From positions 2,788,756-2,852,755 of the forward strand of contig NC_051438.1 in assembly GCF_001649575.2 (NCBI RefSeq): 64,000 bases of DNA, written 5' to 3'. Below, piece by piece: positions 22,991 to 35,900 of this stretch. Position numbers and translations under genes: made by a program. Origin of the DNA: Kryptolebias marmoratus (lineage: Eukaryota > Chordata > Actinopteri > Cyprinodontiformes > Rivulidae). The notes beneath the pieces are model-generated. The model had not been told where the DNA came from and did no database searches. It saw only the letters and a list, made by a program, of their open reading frames with translations. Numbering within the stretch: position 1 is the stretch's first letter; each line of letters opens with the position of its first letter.

Positions 22991-23984
22991 ACTGAACAAA
23001 CTACAGTTTCATGAAGTACGATAATAAACAATTCCTTAAAAGTTCTCATTGAAATTTTAAAAACGTTCTCTAAATTTCTCATGTTTCTTTTAAGTAAAGA
23101 AACAAAAGAAAAAGAAAAAATTGATTTTTCTATTAAATTAAATGTACTTGACGTTGATGTCTTCTTTTTTTAATAAGTAAAACAGTACATATTGTGTATA
23201 AAAGTGATGGACAATATATTTAGGATTTGTACTTATTTAACTGAATATTTTAAAGAGAGTTTCTACTCTTGAATAGCAACATGAAGTGCAGCAGGGAGTC
23301 AGGATCAAACGCTTTTCAACACCTTTGGACCTGTTTCTGATCTTACTTTTTTTTTTCCCCAGGAGATCAAGGCCCAGGATAGGGACTTGGGGGGTTCATG
23401 GTCCATTCCCAGTCCTTATCCTCTGTCAGGTCTTATTGAAGATGGAGGAGATGTTGCCCTCCCACTTCAAGTCTTGGGAGATAGTGTGTGTTTTTTACTC
23501 ATTTTTTGTCTTGCCACCGTTGATATTCCTCTCTCCTACAGCCTGATCAATATGACCAAATATGCAAATTAGGCAATGACGTCATCTAACGACTTCTAGC
23601 AGCTCAAATCTCACTCCAAGCTCAGATCAAAACTTGAGAGCCCTAATCTTACGCAACTATGATATGTGTTTAATTCAAATTAATTTATCAGAATTCAGGA
23701 AAATCATGTTGAATCTATGATGTTTGTGTGTATTTCTGGGAGTGGGTTTTTTGCATGATGTTTTAAAGACATGATCAGCTGATGAATAGATAAGCTATGT
23801 CTGTTAAAACTTTTTATATACAACTGTATATATTTGGGCAGACAGAATTAAACACAGATAATGTAATACTTCAAATGTGAATGTGTGTGTGTATGTGGTT
23901 GGGGGGCAGGGGGTGAAAGGATGGGGGGATGCAGTGGTGCCCGCTTCACGCTATGTTGTCCCACATTGACATTCCCAAATGTTG
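22991..23984. other. No gene recognised
   Basis: A short open frame at 23286-23546 has no recognisable domain. The rest is A/T-rich. Confidence 0.4.
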
Positions 23985-24110
23985 GCAATTATGGGGAGGG
24001 GACACGCTAAGCAGGGAAACTTTGGAGGAGAGGATATATGGGATGATGGTGTTGAACACCAAACTGAAGTCTACAAACAGGATCCTGACCAAGGTCCCTG
24101 GGTACTCAAG
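23985..24110 (-). mobile_element. LINE reverse transcriptase fragment
   Basis: On the minus strand the sequence reads YPGTLVRILFVDFSLVFNTI, then IPYILSSKVSLL. This is the RILFVDFSSAFNTI-type block (first catalytic Asp) of Rex/L2-like LINE reverse transcriptases. Only this block survives. Confidence 0.7.
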
Positions 24111-24246
24111 GTGTGGATGGATGTGAGGTGTGAAGGGAGTTGTTGGTGCTGGACTGAGGTTGGTGATGGGTGACGATGTGTTCTTCTAAAACCTGCAGTA
24201 GCAGATATGTGGGTGTAGATTCTCAGCCATCCAAGACAGGGCAAAT

Positions 24247-24431
24247 CCAAAAAGGTTTCAGAAAATAAAGCAACCGGACCACTATTCTGTAGTTGAAGAT
24301 GATTCACTTCTCATCCAGAAAGCTTTCTTAGTTATTTTAGAAAGCTCCTCAATCAGTTCCTGAATGGGAAGCGATTTGTTTTAAATTACTGAATAGAAGT
24401 CCAGTTGCTTTGTTTTCTAAAACCTTTTTGG
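24247..24431. repeat. 185-bp element with ~33-bp inverted ends
   Basis: Bases 24247-24279 and 24399-24431 are inverted copies (CCAAAAAGGTTTCAGAAAA against CCAAAAAGGTTTTAGAAAA). Between them is a second, shorter inversion around CAGAAAGCTTTCTTAGTTAT. It is probably a small MITE or a fragment of a larger inverted element. Confidence 0.6.
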
Positions 24432-26910
24432 GGGTTGCAGTAGAAGATATTGAGATATTTGGGGATCAGCAGGAGGGGGTGGTCTTCTGGAGCTGTAGAC
24501 TCAGAGTCAGAGTCATTGGCTGAAAACCTGTTTCTTGGCTTTTCAGAGTAGCTTATTATGGCTGATCTGATCTCTTCTGACAGTGAGAGCCTGTTCACAT
24601 TTGTCATTAACTTTAGTCTTTAGATATCCAATTGTGATTGGATAGGATTAAATACAGAACTGAATTTTCTCAGTGAAACTATTATCATTCATACCACCTT
24701 CGGATGTAGTCTAAACCCTTTTTATCCACATATGGTTGGCAGTCTGAACAGCAGTCCATCCTGATCCTCAATGTAGAACCTCCTACTGAACTGAGGTGAC
24801 ACTACACAAACAGCAAACTGGATGTCTTGGGCTAAAGAAGAAAAAAAAAATGCTTGGCTTCTTAAAAATGTTTAAGCAGCAGTCCATAAAAATGTTGTGA
24901 AGATACAGGGGGCAGTGTGTTGAGAAACCTTTATTTTGTAATAACTGACAGAAAAGTCTCAGTTCAAACTGAACACGAACTGATTGCTACATAAAATTTA
25001 TTCTTTTACTTGTCATGGCATCAAGAGGCCCCTGAAACGCAAATGACTGTGGCTCTCAAGCACCTTGGGGTGGGGGGAGAATGAGAGGTCATTAACGACC
25101 CTTGGGAGAGGGGAAGGACAGTGATTTACATGTGAGTCAACACCTCACAAATGAAGAACCCAGTGGTTTATAAATTGTTTTCAACTGAGAAAACTCAAAT
25201 GAGAAGTAAAATATTTTTGAGAATCACAAAATAAGTGCAGTTGGCTTTAGTTAAACTTACTAGAATCAACATGAATTTTCAAGGTATTTGAAGAAAAAAT
25301 AATTTATAATTTTTCGTTTTTTAATGATTTAAACAACCAAGAGCTCTTAAAAGATTTTCTGATTCTGTTCTTTTCACCAACATTACTATAAAATTATCTC
25401 CAGTCTGCTAAAGTAACTGAGCATCACTTTTTTTAAAACTGCGTGTACCTCCACGATGGTACTGCATCCAAGACTTTCACAATTGAATGACTCTGGTGAA
25501 AGCACTTTATAATGGGAGTTAAAGAGTAGTATAAGTACAACAAATACATTTCTGGTGGTTTCAATGAAAATCTGTCCAGCAGTTCATTAGATATTTTTTA
25601 ACAAACAAACTGGCTTTTACTGTTGGCATTTGCCCTCACATTTAAGAAAAGATGGCACACAAAGTGAAGTGTTCAGAGGATGGAGATGACGCTCAAACAC
25701 AACCACACCAAATTTTAGCTAAATATCTGTAAACTGGATTAGAACAGTTTTTGTGTTAGCTAAGGTTGATTAGTTGTGGTGGCCATATTGAATTGGGTTG
25801 ACTACAAAATTTAATAGGTTGTAGATGTACATCTTATGATTACTTTCTGGAAGTTTCATTAAAACCATCCAGTGGTTCATTTGAGACAAGGTTGACTAAT
25901 TAATTAATAATTTTAATATTATTATTTACTTATTATTAATGGCAAAGTTTTAAAAGCCGATCCTATGCAATCAGAGTATAAATTGAGCAAAATTTTCAGC
26001 TACCACCACACCAAGATTTGGCTCAATAGCTATGAAATTGCCTGTGTTGTAGCCATTTTTGCATTTTATAAGGTGGGTTGGCTGTGGCGGCCATCTTGAA
26101 TTGGGTTGAGTCAAACAAGAGGAAAACACAGTGTGGATGACTGAGTGTTGAATGACTTCTAGAGTTTACTGAGGAAGCTGAAACTGAGTTGTCAAAGAAG
26201 CTAAAAGAAGCAGTATGGATGCTAAAAGCTAAAAAGGAGCAAAACAGTAGAACAAAAACCTGAGCAGAGCAGAAGCTGAAGGTAAGAGTAGCAAAAGACT
26301 AGCAAACCCCTAAAAGTAACAAAACATCCAAAACAAGCAAAAGGTTAGCTAAAAGTAGTAAAATACAAGCTAAAAATAGAACAATTGCTAAAAGTAGCAA
26401 AGTAATATTAGTAGTATTAGGATTAGCAGAATTAGCTTTAGTATTAGTATCAAGTCTGCTGAAGTACATCTAAACATTATTTTTAAACTAAAAAATTTTT
26501 TTTTTCAAAGTAAAAATAATGTTTTTGTCATAGCACCCCTTTTTTGAATGAGTTGACTATTTTGATAAGTAAACAGCTAAAATAGCAGAAAAAGTTAGAT
26601 GCCGAAAAAAATAAAAACCGGACTGGTTCGGAGTGACTCAGTTGCTGCTCATGTTGGGACTTTGTCTACTCTAGGATGCAGGATTCTTTTTGGTGAACTT
26701 TTTGTAATGACTCCAGGTAACATGGAACGTGTCAGCTCAGACCTGTTTTCACCCTTTTTTCCGGGCCGGGTGGTAAAACCCTCCCTATGAGGGTCCCTCA
26801 CCCCACCCCACCTCACCTCCTCCTCCTCTCTCCTCCGGCCAGACACGCTTCAGGTGCGGCGGACGGCACAGCTCATCCGAACCAAGTTCAGAACCACGAC
26901 GGAAAAGAAC
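24432..26910. other. dnd1 upstream region, repeat-like, no gene
   Basis: A/T-rich. Two related tracts at about 25765-25805 and 26078-26115 share TTGAATTGGGTTGA after GGCCAT, and a third copy lies near 37768-37795. The last 160 bases before dnd1 are G/C-rich with a CT-rich tract (26800-26840), plausible as a TATA-less promoter. No defined element is supported. Confidence 0.4.
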
Positions 26911-29900
26911 ATGGCAGAAAAGCAGACCCAGGTGAGTTCTTTCCTCCTGTTGAAGCTCGGCTCGGCTGAGCCCGTTAGTCCGTCTGTTACCGGAGCTCCG
27001 ACTCGTCTTTCTCACGGTAACTTGGTGCGTCCTCGTCACGCAACTGGGAAGAGTTGAAAGTGCTCGCATTTTGGTTAAAGTGCTCGAAAGTGTAACTTAA
27101 TTAAGTCTGTCCAACATATCTGCGCCTACCTGCCTACCCGTACCCATTTCGAGTAACAGACACATTGGTGAAGTTACTTTTATGTTGGATATTTTAGATA
27201 TCAAGCGGCGTCTTCCAGCCGTTGGCCCCGCAGCCAGTGTTGCCATTGCCAGTGTTTAAGTATTAAACCCGCGGCTTAAAATGATGGTAGTTTGAGGAAA
27301 ATTATCGTACAGGCTTGTTTTTTTATTTTAAAGTGGCTCAGAATCATATCCTTTAATAGCACATTATTATAGATGGTATAGTCAATTACGCATTTTTATC
27401 TGAAAATAATCTTAACAAAACGTCGGAAGAAAGCGCCTCCTGCAGAACAGCGCCTCCACTGGTGAGGAGGACAGGGTGCGCCACCGGCCTGAACTCCTAA
27501 ATATTTCACGTATTTTGTTTATATACTAGGAATTACCATCAACAAACTGACATGAAGCCACTGCTAAATGCCTCTGATAATTAAAACACTTGCCATATGT
27601 TACAGTTTGATTAGGAATCACAGCCCAGTGACATTTTGCACACAACTATTAAGAGCAAACAACATCGCCAACTACTGGAATATGTAATTCGTCATAAAAC
27701 TTAAATGCAAAATAGGTATAACATTGCAGTGCACAAAACAGTACACTGCAGTAAATATGTCTAAAATTAGAAATAAAGTTTCCTCTGTAAATTCTTGTTT
27801 TGTTTTTTTCTTCCCTCGTACAAGGTCTGTATTAAAATAGATAGCAGGTTTGTCCAAAGTTATATAATAGGTTAGAATATTAAATCATTCCTTCATTTGA
27901 CTGTAACAATCGATCAATAATTGTATCCCGTCCTAAGTCGTAATAAACACAGGCATCAGTACAGAAAAAGTGTGAATTTAGATTTTTGCCATAATTGAGA
28001 TTAGTGGGAAAATGAGTTCATAAAAACACCATCTAGGAATCTGACTAACTAAAATAACATAATCTTCATTATCTACCTTTTTAAATGGAATTTTTCTAAG
28101 ATTTATGCCTTCAGAAATAAGTTTTTATTTTCAATCCTATTAACTTCCTTTAAAATGGACTGTTTTTCTCTGCCATAGCGCTGGGGAATTCCTTTGAAGA
28201 ACATGTGATGTCGTTGTTAACCTTGGGTATTCCACCATTTAAAATTAGTGGCTCAGAATCCCAAAATAAAAACATTTCTTCAAACTGGTACTCTTGGTAA
28301 CAAATCTCACTTGTTGCTATCTAAGCGACAAATTGCCAAACTTTGAAAAACTTTATATAATTTTGAAGTTTAAGATGGAGAATCTAAAAAATAGTAATTC
28401 TTCAAAATGAAAAAAATTCCCTCATTGACTCACTTTGCCAGAGAGATTAAACATATTAAGAGCAGAGGAGATGTCAGCTGGATAGTAAAACAGATTTTCT
28501 TTTTTTAGTAAAACAAAAAAAAAATCATGGCTTTGCTGACATTTTAACATACAGGTGCTGGTCATAAAATTAGAATATCATGAAAAAGTAGATTGATTTC
28601 AGTAATTCCATTTAAAAAGTGTCAAAGTCAGCAGTCTTCCCCATGATTGTGTAGCCTATAGAACTAGACTGAAAGACCATTTAAAGGCCTTTGCAGGTGG
28701 TTTGAGTTAATTAGCTGATTAGAGTGTGGTACCAGGTGCCATCAATTTTGAACCTTTTCACAAGATTCTAATTTTCTGATATGATGAATTTGAGATTTTC
28801 ATTTGTTGTCATTTGTAATCATCAAAATTTAACGAAATAAACATTTGAAATATATGAGTTTGTATGTAATGTATGAATATAATATACAAGTTTCACTTTT
28901 TAAATGGAATTACTGAAATCAATCTACTTTTTCATGATATTCTAATTTTATGACCAGCACCTGTATGTGTATTAAAAGAGTCAGTAAACACCTCTAATAG
29001 GAATCATTAGGCCAGCAGCTTCCTGAAGATTTTGTAGAATTTGGATAGGAAACAGTCTGGAACTGGGCTTTTACCATTTTGTAGAGATTTGACTGCAGTC
29101 TTGAGATCTATTACTGTGACAGGATGTCCCAGTTTCTTGGCCAGATTCGGATCAAGAGCAGGAGTGTTAATGCCACAAAAGATGATCATGGGTCTCATTT
29201 ATAAAACTGGCGTACACACAAAACGGGGCCTGAAACTTGCGTACGTCACTTTCCACACAAAGTTTGTGATCTATAAAACACAACTTGATGTAAAAATGTG
29301 CATCCCCTCACACAAACTCTGAGCCATGCGTACCATATACGCTTGTTTTGGAGACAGGAGACACCGGCGACACAGATGGTGAAGTGGGGAATTGAAGCCA
29401 CACTGCATCATGATTCCTCTGATATTTAATTTCACTACATAATTAAGCTTTAATCTTAAGTCGACTTTATCATAAGCTTTCAAAACAGCAGTATTATTTA
29501 TGCTTCCGCTGGTGAGCCATAAGTTTCTTCCCCATCACATTCCTCTCTCTGGATGATCACCAGGGTGATGTCTACCACAGATTAACACGCAAAGGGACAG
29601 TGCCCAGAGCTGAGATGACGTGCACTTTAATTCTGTGCGCGCTCCCTCACAGGGGCGTGCCTGATCGCTTTTGGCCATAACACCGGCCATCCTTCTTTCA
29701 AAAGATGTCAGTTCTTTACGCACTTATGGTTGACATCCTCTGGCGGTGGCCGGTTAGTCGCTTTTTTGGCTCCACTTTTTCTTCATGGAGTGAAGGAAAT
29801 AAGAGTACGGCAAACCATAGCAACCACCAACATATGCAAATATAACAGAAAAAATTACAGAATAACTGAAAAGTACATGGTTTATGTTATTTTAAGTTAT

Positions 29901-32900
29901 ATTAAGTGGCAACCACAGCCCCCCCAGGGGGCTGCAGCGACGAGCCCATAGGCTATGCCGGCAACTGGCCCTGCTTGAGCAGACCCATGCATGGACACAG
30001 AGATCCGAACCCCAAGGGTACACCACGTCCCAGCAGAGGCCCGTCAAAGCGCTCAGACCCCGTCATGCAGTCACCAGGGCGAGCTGGCACAAAACCAAGC
30101 ACCTGGCCTCGGACACCAAGATCCACCAACGCATCAGCAGGCAGAGGCACCACCCACCAGCAGGGAGTGTGAAGAACCCATTAGTGGAGTACCCAAGATA
30201 ATCCAGGAGAGGGGGCAGCCAAGACCAAACCTGACAGATAAAGAGGCACACACAGACACAATCACACGTTCCCACTCTCATGCATACACACATACATTCA
30301 CACTCATTTACCCAACAAAGACACACACAAAAATGGACGTCATACACCAGGGGTGGCCAATCCTGGTCCTCGAGGGCCACTCTCCTGCATGTTTTACTTG
30401 TTTCCCTGCTCAAACACAACTGATTCAGCGGTTAAATTACCTCTTCTTGTTCTACAGAAACCTGTTAATCACCCATTGATTCAAATCAGGAGTGTTGGAG
30501 TAGAGAAACAAGGAAAACATGCAGGATAGTGGCCCTCAAGGACCAGGATTGGCCACCTCTGCCATACACCCACACGCACCCCCCATGCACACTCTATACT
30601 GCAGTTCCAGATAACGCCTCCCCATAGGGGCAAACCCGCCTTGGGACCCAGGAGGTGGTTCCCTTCATTCTGGGGTGCAGTAGAGCAGACCATCAACCTG
30701 GACAAGGGCCAGGCACCTCCCAAACGACCCCGGCCTAGACGCTGGCCCCGACCCCATCAGGAGATGGGGCTAGGAAAAGTCCACACAGTCCAACAAGGAA
30801 GAAACAGTCTCAACTCCCCAGCGAGCTCCAATCCCACTCCCATGGACCTCCCAACCTCCACAAGCCCCGACACGAGCTCCCCCACAAGGCCACCCCCAAC
30901 CAGCACACAAACACTAACACACGCCCCCAAACACAGGCGCCACAAATCTCCCATCCTTAGGGGGGCACCTTTGCAAGAGATCTTCACCCCCAGAGAGCCA
31001 ACAAGAACACACCCACACAGCACAAGCCCCACACACAGCGAACACCCCACGTCACATCCCACCCCCTCAACACACAGTGCGCCACAGCGGCAGCAAGGCA
31101 ACGGCCCCGTGCAACAAGACGCCATCCCCCGCATGCAAACGCAACTGAGCAGACGACACTGAGCCACACAACCAGGGGCGTAACTTTGGGTTCAACATTG
31201 GGGGGGTTAGGCTCTCTGCCTATTTATGTATTTATTAAATCATTTACTTTTCTAAAAGGATTCAGGAGATTTTGGGTTAACAGTATAAGAAATACATAGT
31301 AATGCTTTTACTATGTTTTTACTTCACTTTTTTTGCATTTACTTTGCACCTTCAACAATNNNNNNNNNNNNNNNNNNNNNNNNNNNNNNNNNNNNNNNNN
31401 NNNNNNNNNNNNNNNNNNNNNNNNNNNNNNNNNNNNNNNNNNNNNNNNNNNNNNNNNNNGGCATAGAGTTATTAAACCATCAGCTAACTTAACAATACAT
31501 ATAGGCCTACCTCATTTTGTTTTTTCCTCTTTTTATAAGGGGGTGTTGTCGACCAACATTGGAAAACTGTTGGTTGTCCGCTTTTTGGCGCTCTTTTCAT
31601 TTTTTTGGCTACACTCATTCATCAGCAGCTGCTTCCACAAACAAACGGTTAACGCCGCTGCTTGGTAGAGAAAGCTGTTGGGTGATACCAAGTTTTTGCA
31701 GGGGGGAGGGGGGGTACATTACCAGATGAGTAAACATGCTACTATTTTACCCCAAATTGATCATGAATAAAGAAAATTACCATGTTATTCATGTAAGATG
31801 TTTTTTGTAAATGGAAATGATGTGATTTTATTGGGGGGGTTATAGTGATTGGATCAGGTTATTGGGGGGGTCATAACCCCCCTATCCCCCCCGCAAATTA
31901 CGCGGATGCACACAACCACACCAGACCCCCCAACCCAGCACCTGAGGACAGGAGAACATCATTAGTAACTTTCACCAGTGCTGTTTCTGTGCTATGATGA
32001 GCTCTAAACTTTGACTGAAACTCCTCAAACTGATTATTTCTGTCTAGACATTCATTACAGACAAATTAAAATAAGAATATTAATTACGGGAAATACCTCT
32101 TTGAACGGTCTGGTTGGGATGGGATCCAGCAGACATGTTGATGGTTTGGATGAACCTCAACAGGATAAAAACAGTCCAAACACAAATCAGGATCTAGTGA
32201 CACTTCTAAAGCTGCCTCATCTGACAGAGAATTAGATACAACAGTTGGGAAGATGGTGTGAATTATTTCTCTAATTGAAATAATTTTATTTATAAAGAAT
32301 CTCATGAAATCATCCCTACTTAGAGTTATAGAGATACATGGCTCAAAGAGAGAACTTTTCATTAGTTTAGCTATAGTACTAAACAAACCTGCGGTTGTTC
32401 TTATTCTCTTCTATTAAAGATGAATAATATACAGTTCTAGCTTCATGAAGGGCTTTCTTGTATTCTATCAGGCTATTTCTCCAGGTAAAATAAAATTATT
32501 CAATGTTAGTGGAGCACCATTTTCTTTCCAACTTTCTAGATGCATGTTTTAATGTAACTCTGAATTATGCCTATGGCTGGTGGACAAAATTTTTAATTTC
32601 CAACCCTGATTATAACTAATAATTGGTTTAGCATTAATTAAAAATCCTGACTGAAAAATAGCAGCTACTCTTCCACCTCAGCCTGTTCTAGGAACTTGAA
32701 AAGTTGGATAATTAGCAGAAGTGGATTGATTTATACCAGTGGTTTCCAATCCTGGTCCTTGAGGGCCACTATCCTGCATGTTTTACTTGTTTCTCTGCTC
32801 CAACACACCTGATTTGAATCAATGGGTGATTAACAGTCTTCTGCAGAACATAAAGAGGTAGTTTAACCACTGAATCAGGTGTGTTGGAGCAGGGAAACAA

Positions 32901-35900
32901 GTAACACATGCAGGATAGTGGCCCTCGAGGACCAGGATTGTAAACCCCTGATTTATACTAACAAAACACTCCTTTTGTAGCCAGGTTTCTGTAAGACGAA
33001 ATAAATCTATATTAGGCCTGTCGCGATAAACGATAAATCAATTAATCGCACAATAAATTAAAATGAGGTCAATAATTTTCATTTATCAGCGTTATCGTTT
33101 CTTCGTGTCTCTGTCTTTTGATTGAAGACACTGGAGGACAAAAGGCTCAGCTCCGATGCTCTTCACTGACCCCTCCCTTTCTCTTAGCATTGGGGTGTGT
33201 AGCATATCGTGTCAGGTCGCCAGCCAAGGTGCATAGTCTTGTACATCCGCAGGGGGAAGGCGGTGGGGGCGCAAGTTTCAGTTGTGCTACCGAATCTTGG
33301 CGCTATTTGTGTAAACAACGGAAGTGCTATGGACAACGTTGGCCCTGTGTTGTTGCTGTTTTTAAACTTATGGGGATTCTCCTGAGACTTCAGGAAGAGA
33401 GGCGCAGTGGAAGAAATGCTCTGGGTGCAGCGATTGTTGCGCGGAGTAGGACAGCTGTTATCCGCCGGAGATTTCATGCTTTACAGCACCTTCAGCTGGG
33501 GGACAGACAGCATAAACGTTGCAGGTTAAGCCAACGCTGTTGTCTGTTGTTTTTTTCTTCGCTCTTTATGCTTGCATCTGGTCACACCCACGACCAATGA
33601 GTGAACAGGAGCTAAGCTTGCGTCACCCACAAAAGCAGGGCTGGCTCAGCTGGCCCTACTCCGAAGCACGGACCAAAACAGCAGGGACCGGCCTTGAAAA
33701 AATGCCGGTAGAAATGTGTGCAAAGCAAGCCGAGTAGAGTAGAGCCGGGACCTTTAGAGACGGTGGAAAAGGGGCATTACAGACACTTAGTCGAGAGGGA
33801 TCTTATGTTCAAAAATCAACATTTAATGATTTTATTTGTTTGTTCTGGTAAAGTAACTGTGCTTATTTGTCTAAGATTTTTGTAATTTCTTTTATTTAAA
33901 GAGTTTTGATTTATTTAATTTGGGCCGTGGGCAAGCTGACATTGTTTCAACGGTGGTTTGGGTGGGTAACAGAGGAGAAGCAGCAGAGAGGTGTGTAAGA
34001 CTACAACTCTGCTTCCTGGACTGGACCCTGGGTTGTCAATATTTTGGATGACTAATAAAATCAACCAAATTCCTAGAAAGAAGAGCAACTCCATCCAAAG
34101 TGGGATGGATGCCTTTCTCTGCATCAGACCAGGTTTTGCCCAAAAAGCACTCTGATTATCTGATTAGCCCATCTTGTTTTCAGGACACCACCTGGACAGA
34201 CAGCGGTTGAATGATGACATATGACTAAACATGTCATTGTTGGTCAGGTTGGGGAAGGGGCAGAGAAAACTATGGAGTCCGACATAGTTTTTGAAAAGTT
34301 ACACACCGAAGCAACATTCATTTTAGTGACCTCCGTTAGATCTTCTGATGTTTAAAACTAGTGCATGTTTCCTGATGATTGCTAAATGTGCTGTCATTAA
34401 ATTGTTGGTGTTTTGTTCATCTAAGGTGCTGAACGTTGAGCGAGTTCAGGCTCTGGAACACTGGCTGAAAACCACCAACACAAAGCTGATACAAGTTAAC
34501 GGCCAGAGGAAGTATGGAGGGCCACCTGATGGTAAGATCCTGATAGCTGATAAAGATGCCTTTAAACACAGTGGCACTGAGAAATAATATTGAATGGTTC
34601 TGGGTTCCAGAACTCTGAACAGTTTGGGTTACCGAACCACAACCTGCCTTTGTACTGCATGTTGAAAGAAATAGTTAATCTCTGGTGAGAAGGGATATCG
34701 TTCCAGATCAGTCTAGAAAGCTGGAGAATTATTTTTATTTTCCTTTCATGAGAAAATACTTTTTTTTTCAATAAACTGTAAAGGGACCAACAATTTTACC
34801 TGCATCTGTATGTATGATCGCACCTGTAATGCACCCTGAATCTTATCATATGAAGATATGAAGTAAATAACCACCAAGCCTTCTTTCTCCTTCATGGGTA
34901 GCGTGGGATGGTCCCATCCCAGAAGCTCGCTGCGAGGTCTTCATCAGCCACATCCCACGCGACACCTATGAGGATGTGCTGATCCCTCTGTTCAGCTCAG
35001 TGGGGCCACTGTGGGAGTTTCGTCTCATGATGAACTTCAGCGGTCAAAACCGAGGCTTTGCTTACGCCAAATACGGCACAGCAGCCCTAGCTACCGAGGC
35101 CATCCGTGTGCTACACGGCTTCATCCTGGAGCCTGGCTGCTACCTCAGCGTCCGCCGCAGCACAGAGAAAAGACATCTTTGTATTGGACATCTGCCGGCT
35201 GCCACCAGGCAAGAAGACCTACTCCAGGTACAGTTGGTTTATGATGATTTTGGACCAATCCTGCCAGTGTTGTTGAGCCATATACTGAAAACAACAATAC
35301 CTGATGAGAGGAAATTTAAACTGCTGTTGGAATCAAGTCTGGACTACTGGAATAAATTGATAACTTTGATCTATAGGGGGTGCTATGAAATAAGAAAATT
35401 GGTTATGCAAATATGGCATATCGGATCTTCATGAAAATTTGCACAGAAGCCTCAGGACATGGCCTTGAGGTCAGACCCAACAGGTCATAATGCCCAAAGA
35501 AAGTGGACGTGGCTTATTACAACTCAAAGGGGAAAAAAAATAAATAAATCATGAAATCTGTCAAAATAAAGCATTTACTGTATATACAAATCTGTCTACA
35601 ATAAATAAACAGCTTTGTTCTAAATGTTTGCTCACAGGTTATGCGTATGCTGGCCGAAGGAGTGGAGAGAGTTTCCCTCAAAGCTGAACCTGGTATCAAG
35701 GGAGTGTCTGCTATTGTTGCCTTCACATCCCATCATGCTGCTTCTATGGCCAAGAAGGTGCTGGTGGAAGGTAGGAGAACTCTGCTGGCAATGAGCCCTG
35801 TGTTACTGCCAGACCTTACCCAACAATAACAATTTTGCAGACATTGAGCTATAGTTTGGTGTAGTATTAGCTGAGGTATTCCCAACACCAGGCCATTTGA

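Noticed and set aside
14391..22998. Target-site duplication for the 8.6 kb element
   Set aside because: Flanking bases GATATAA and ACTGAAC do not match, and shifting the ends by a few bases does not help.
29991..31167. Long proline/threonine-rich or cysteine-rich frames on both strands
   Set aside because: They arise from the C- and A-rich composition of a dispersed repeat, appear in several frames at once, and have no domain.
33118..33600. 160-residue plus-strand ORF
   Set aside because: It lies within a repeat whose other copy (near 700-1000) does not preserve the frame.
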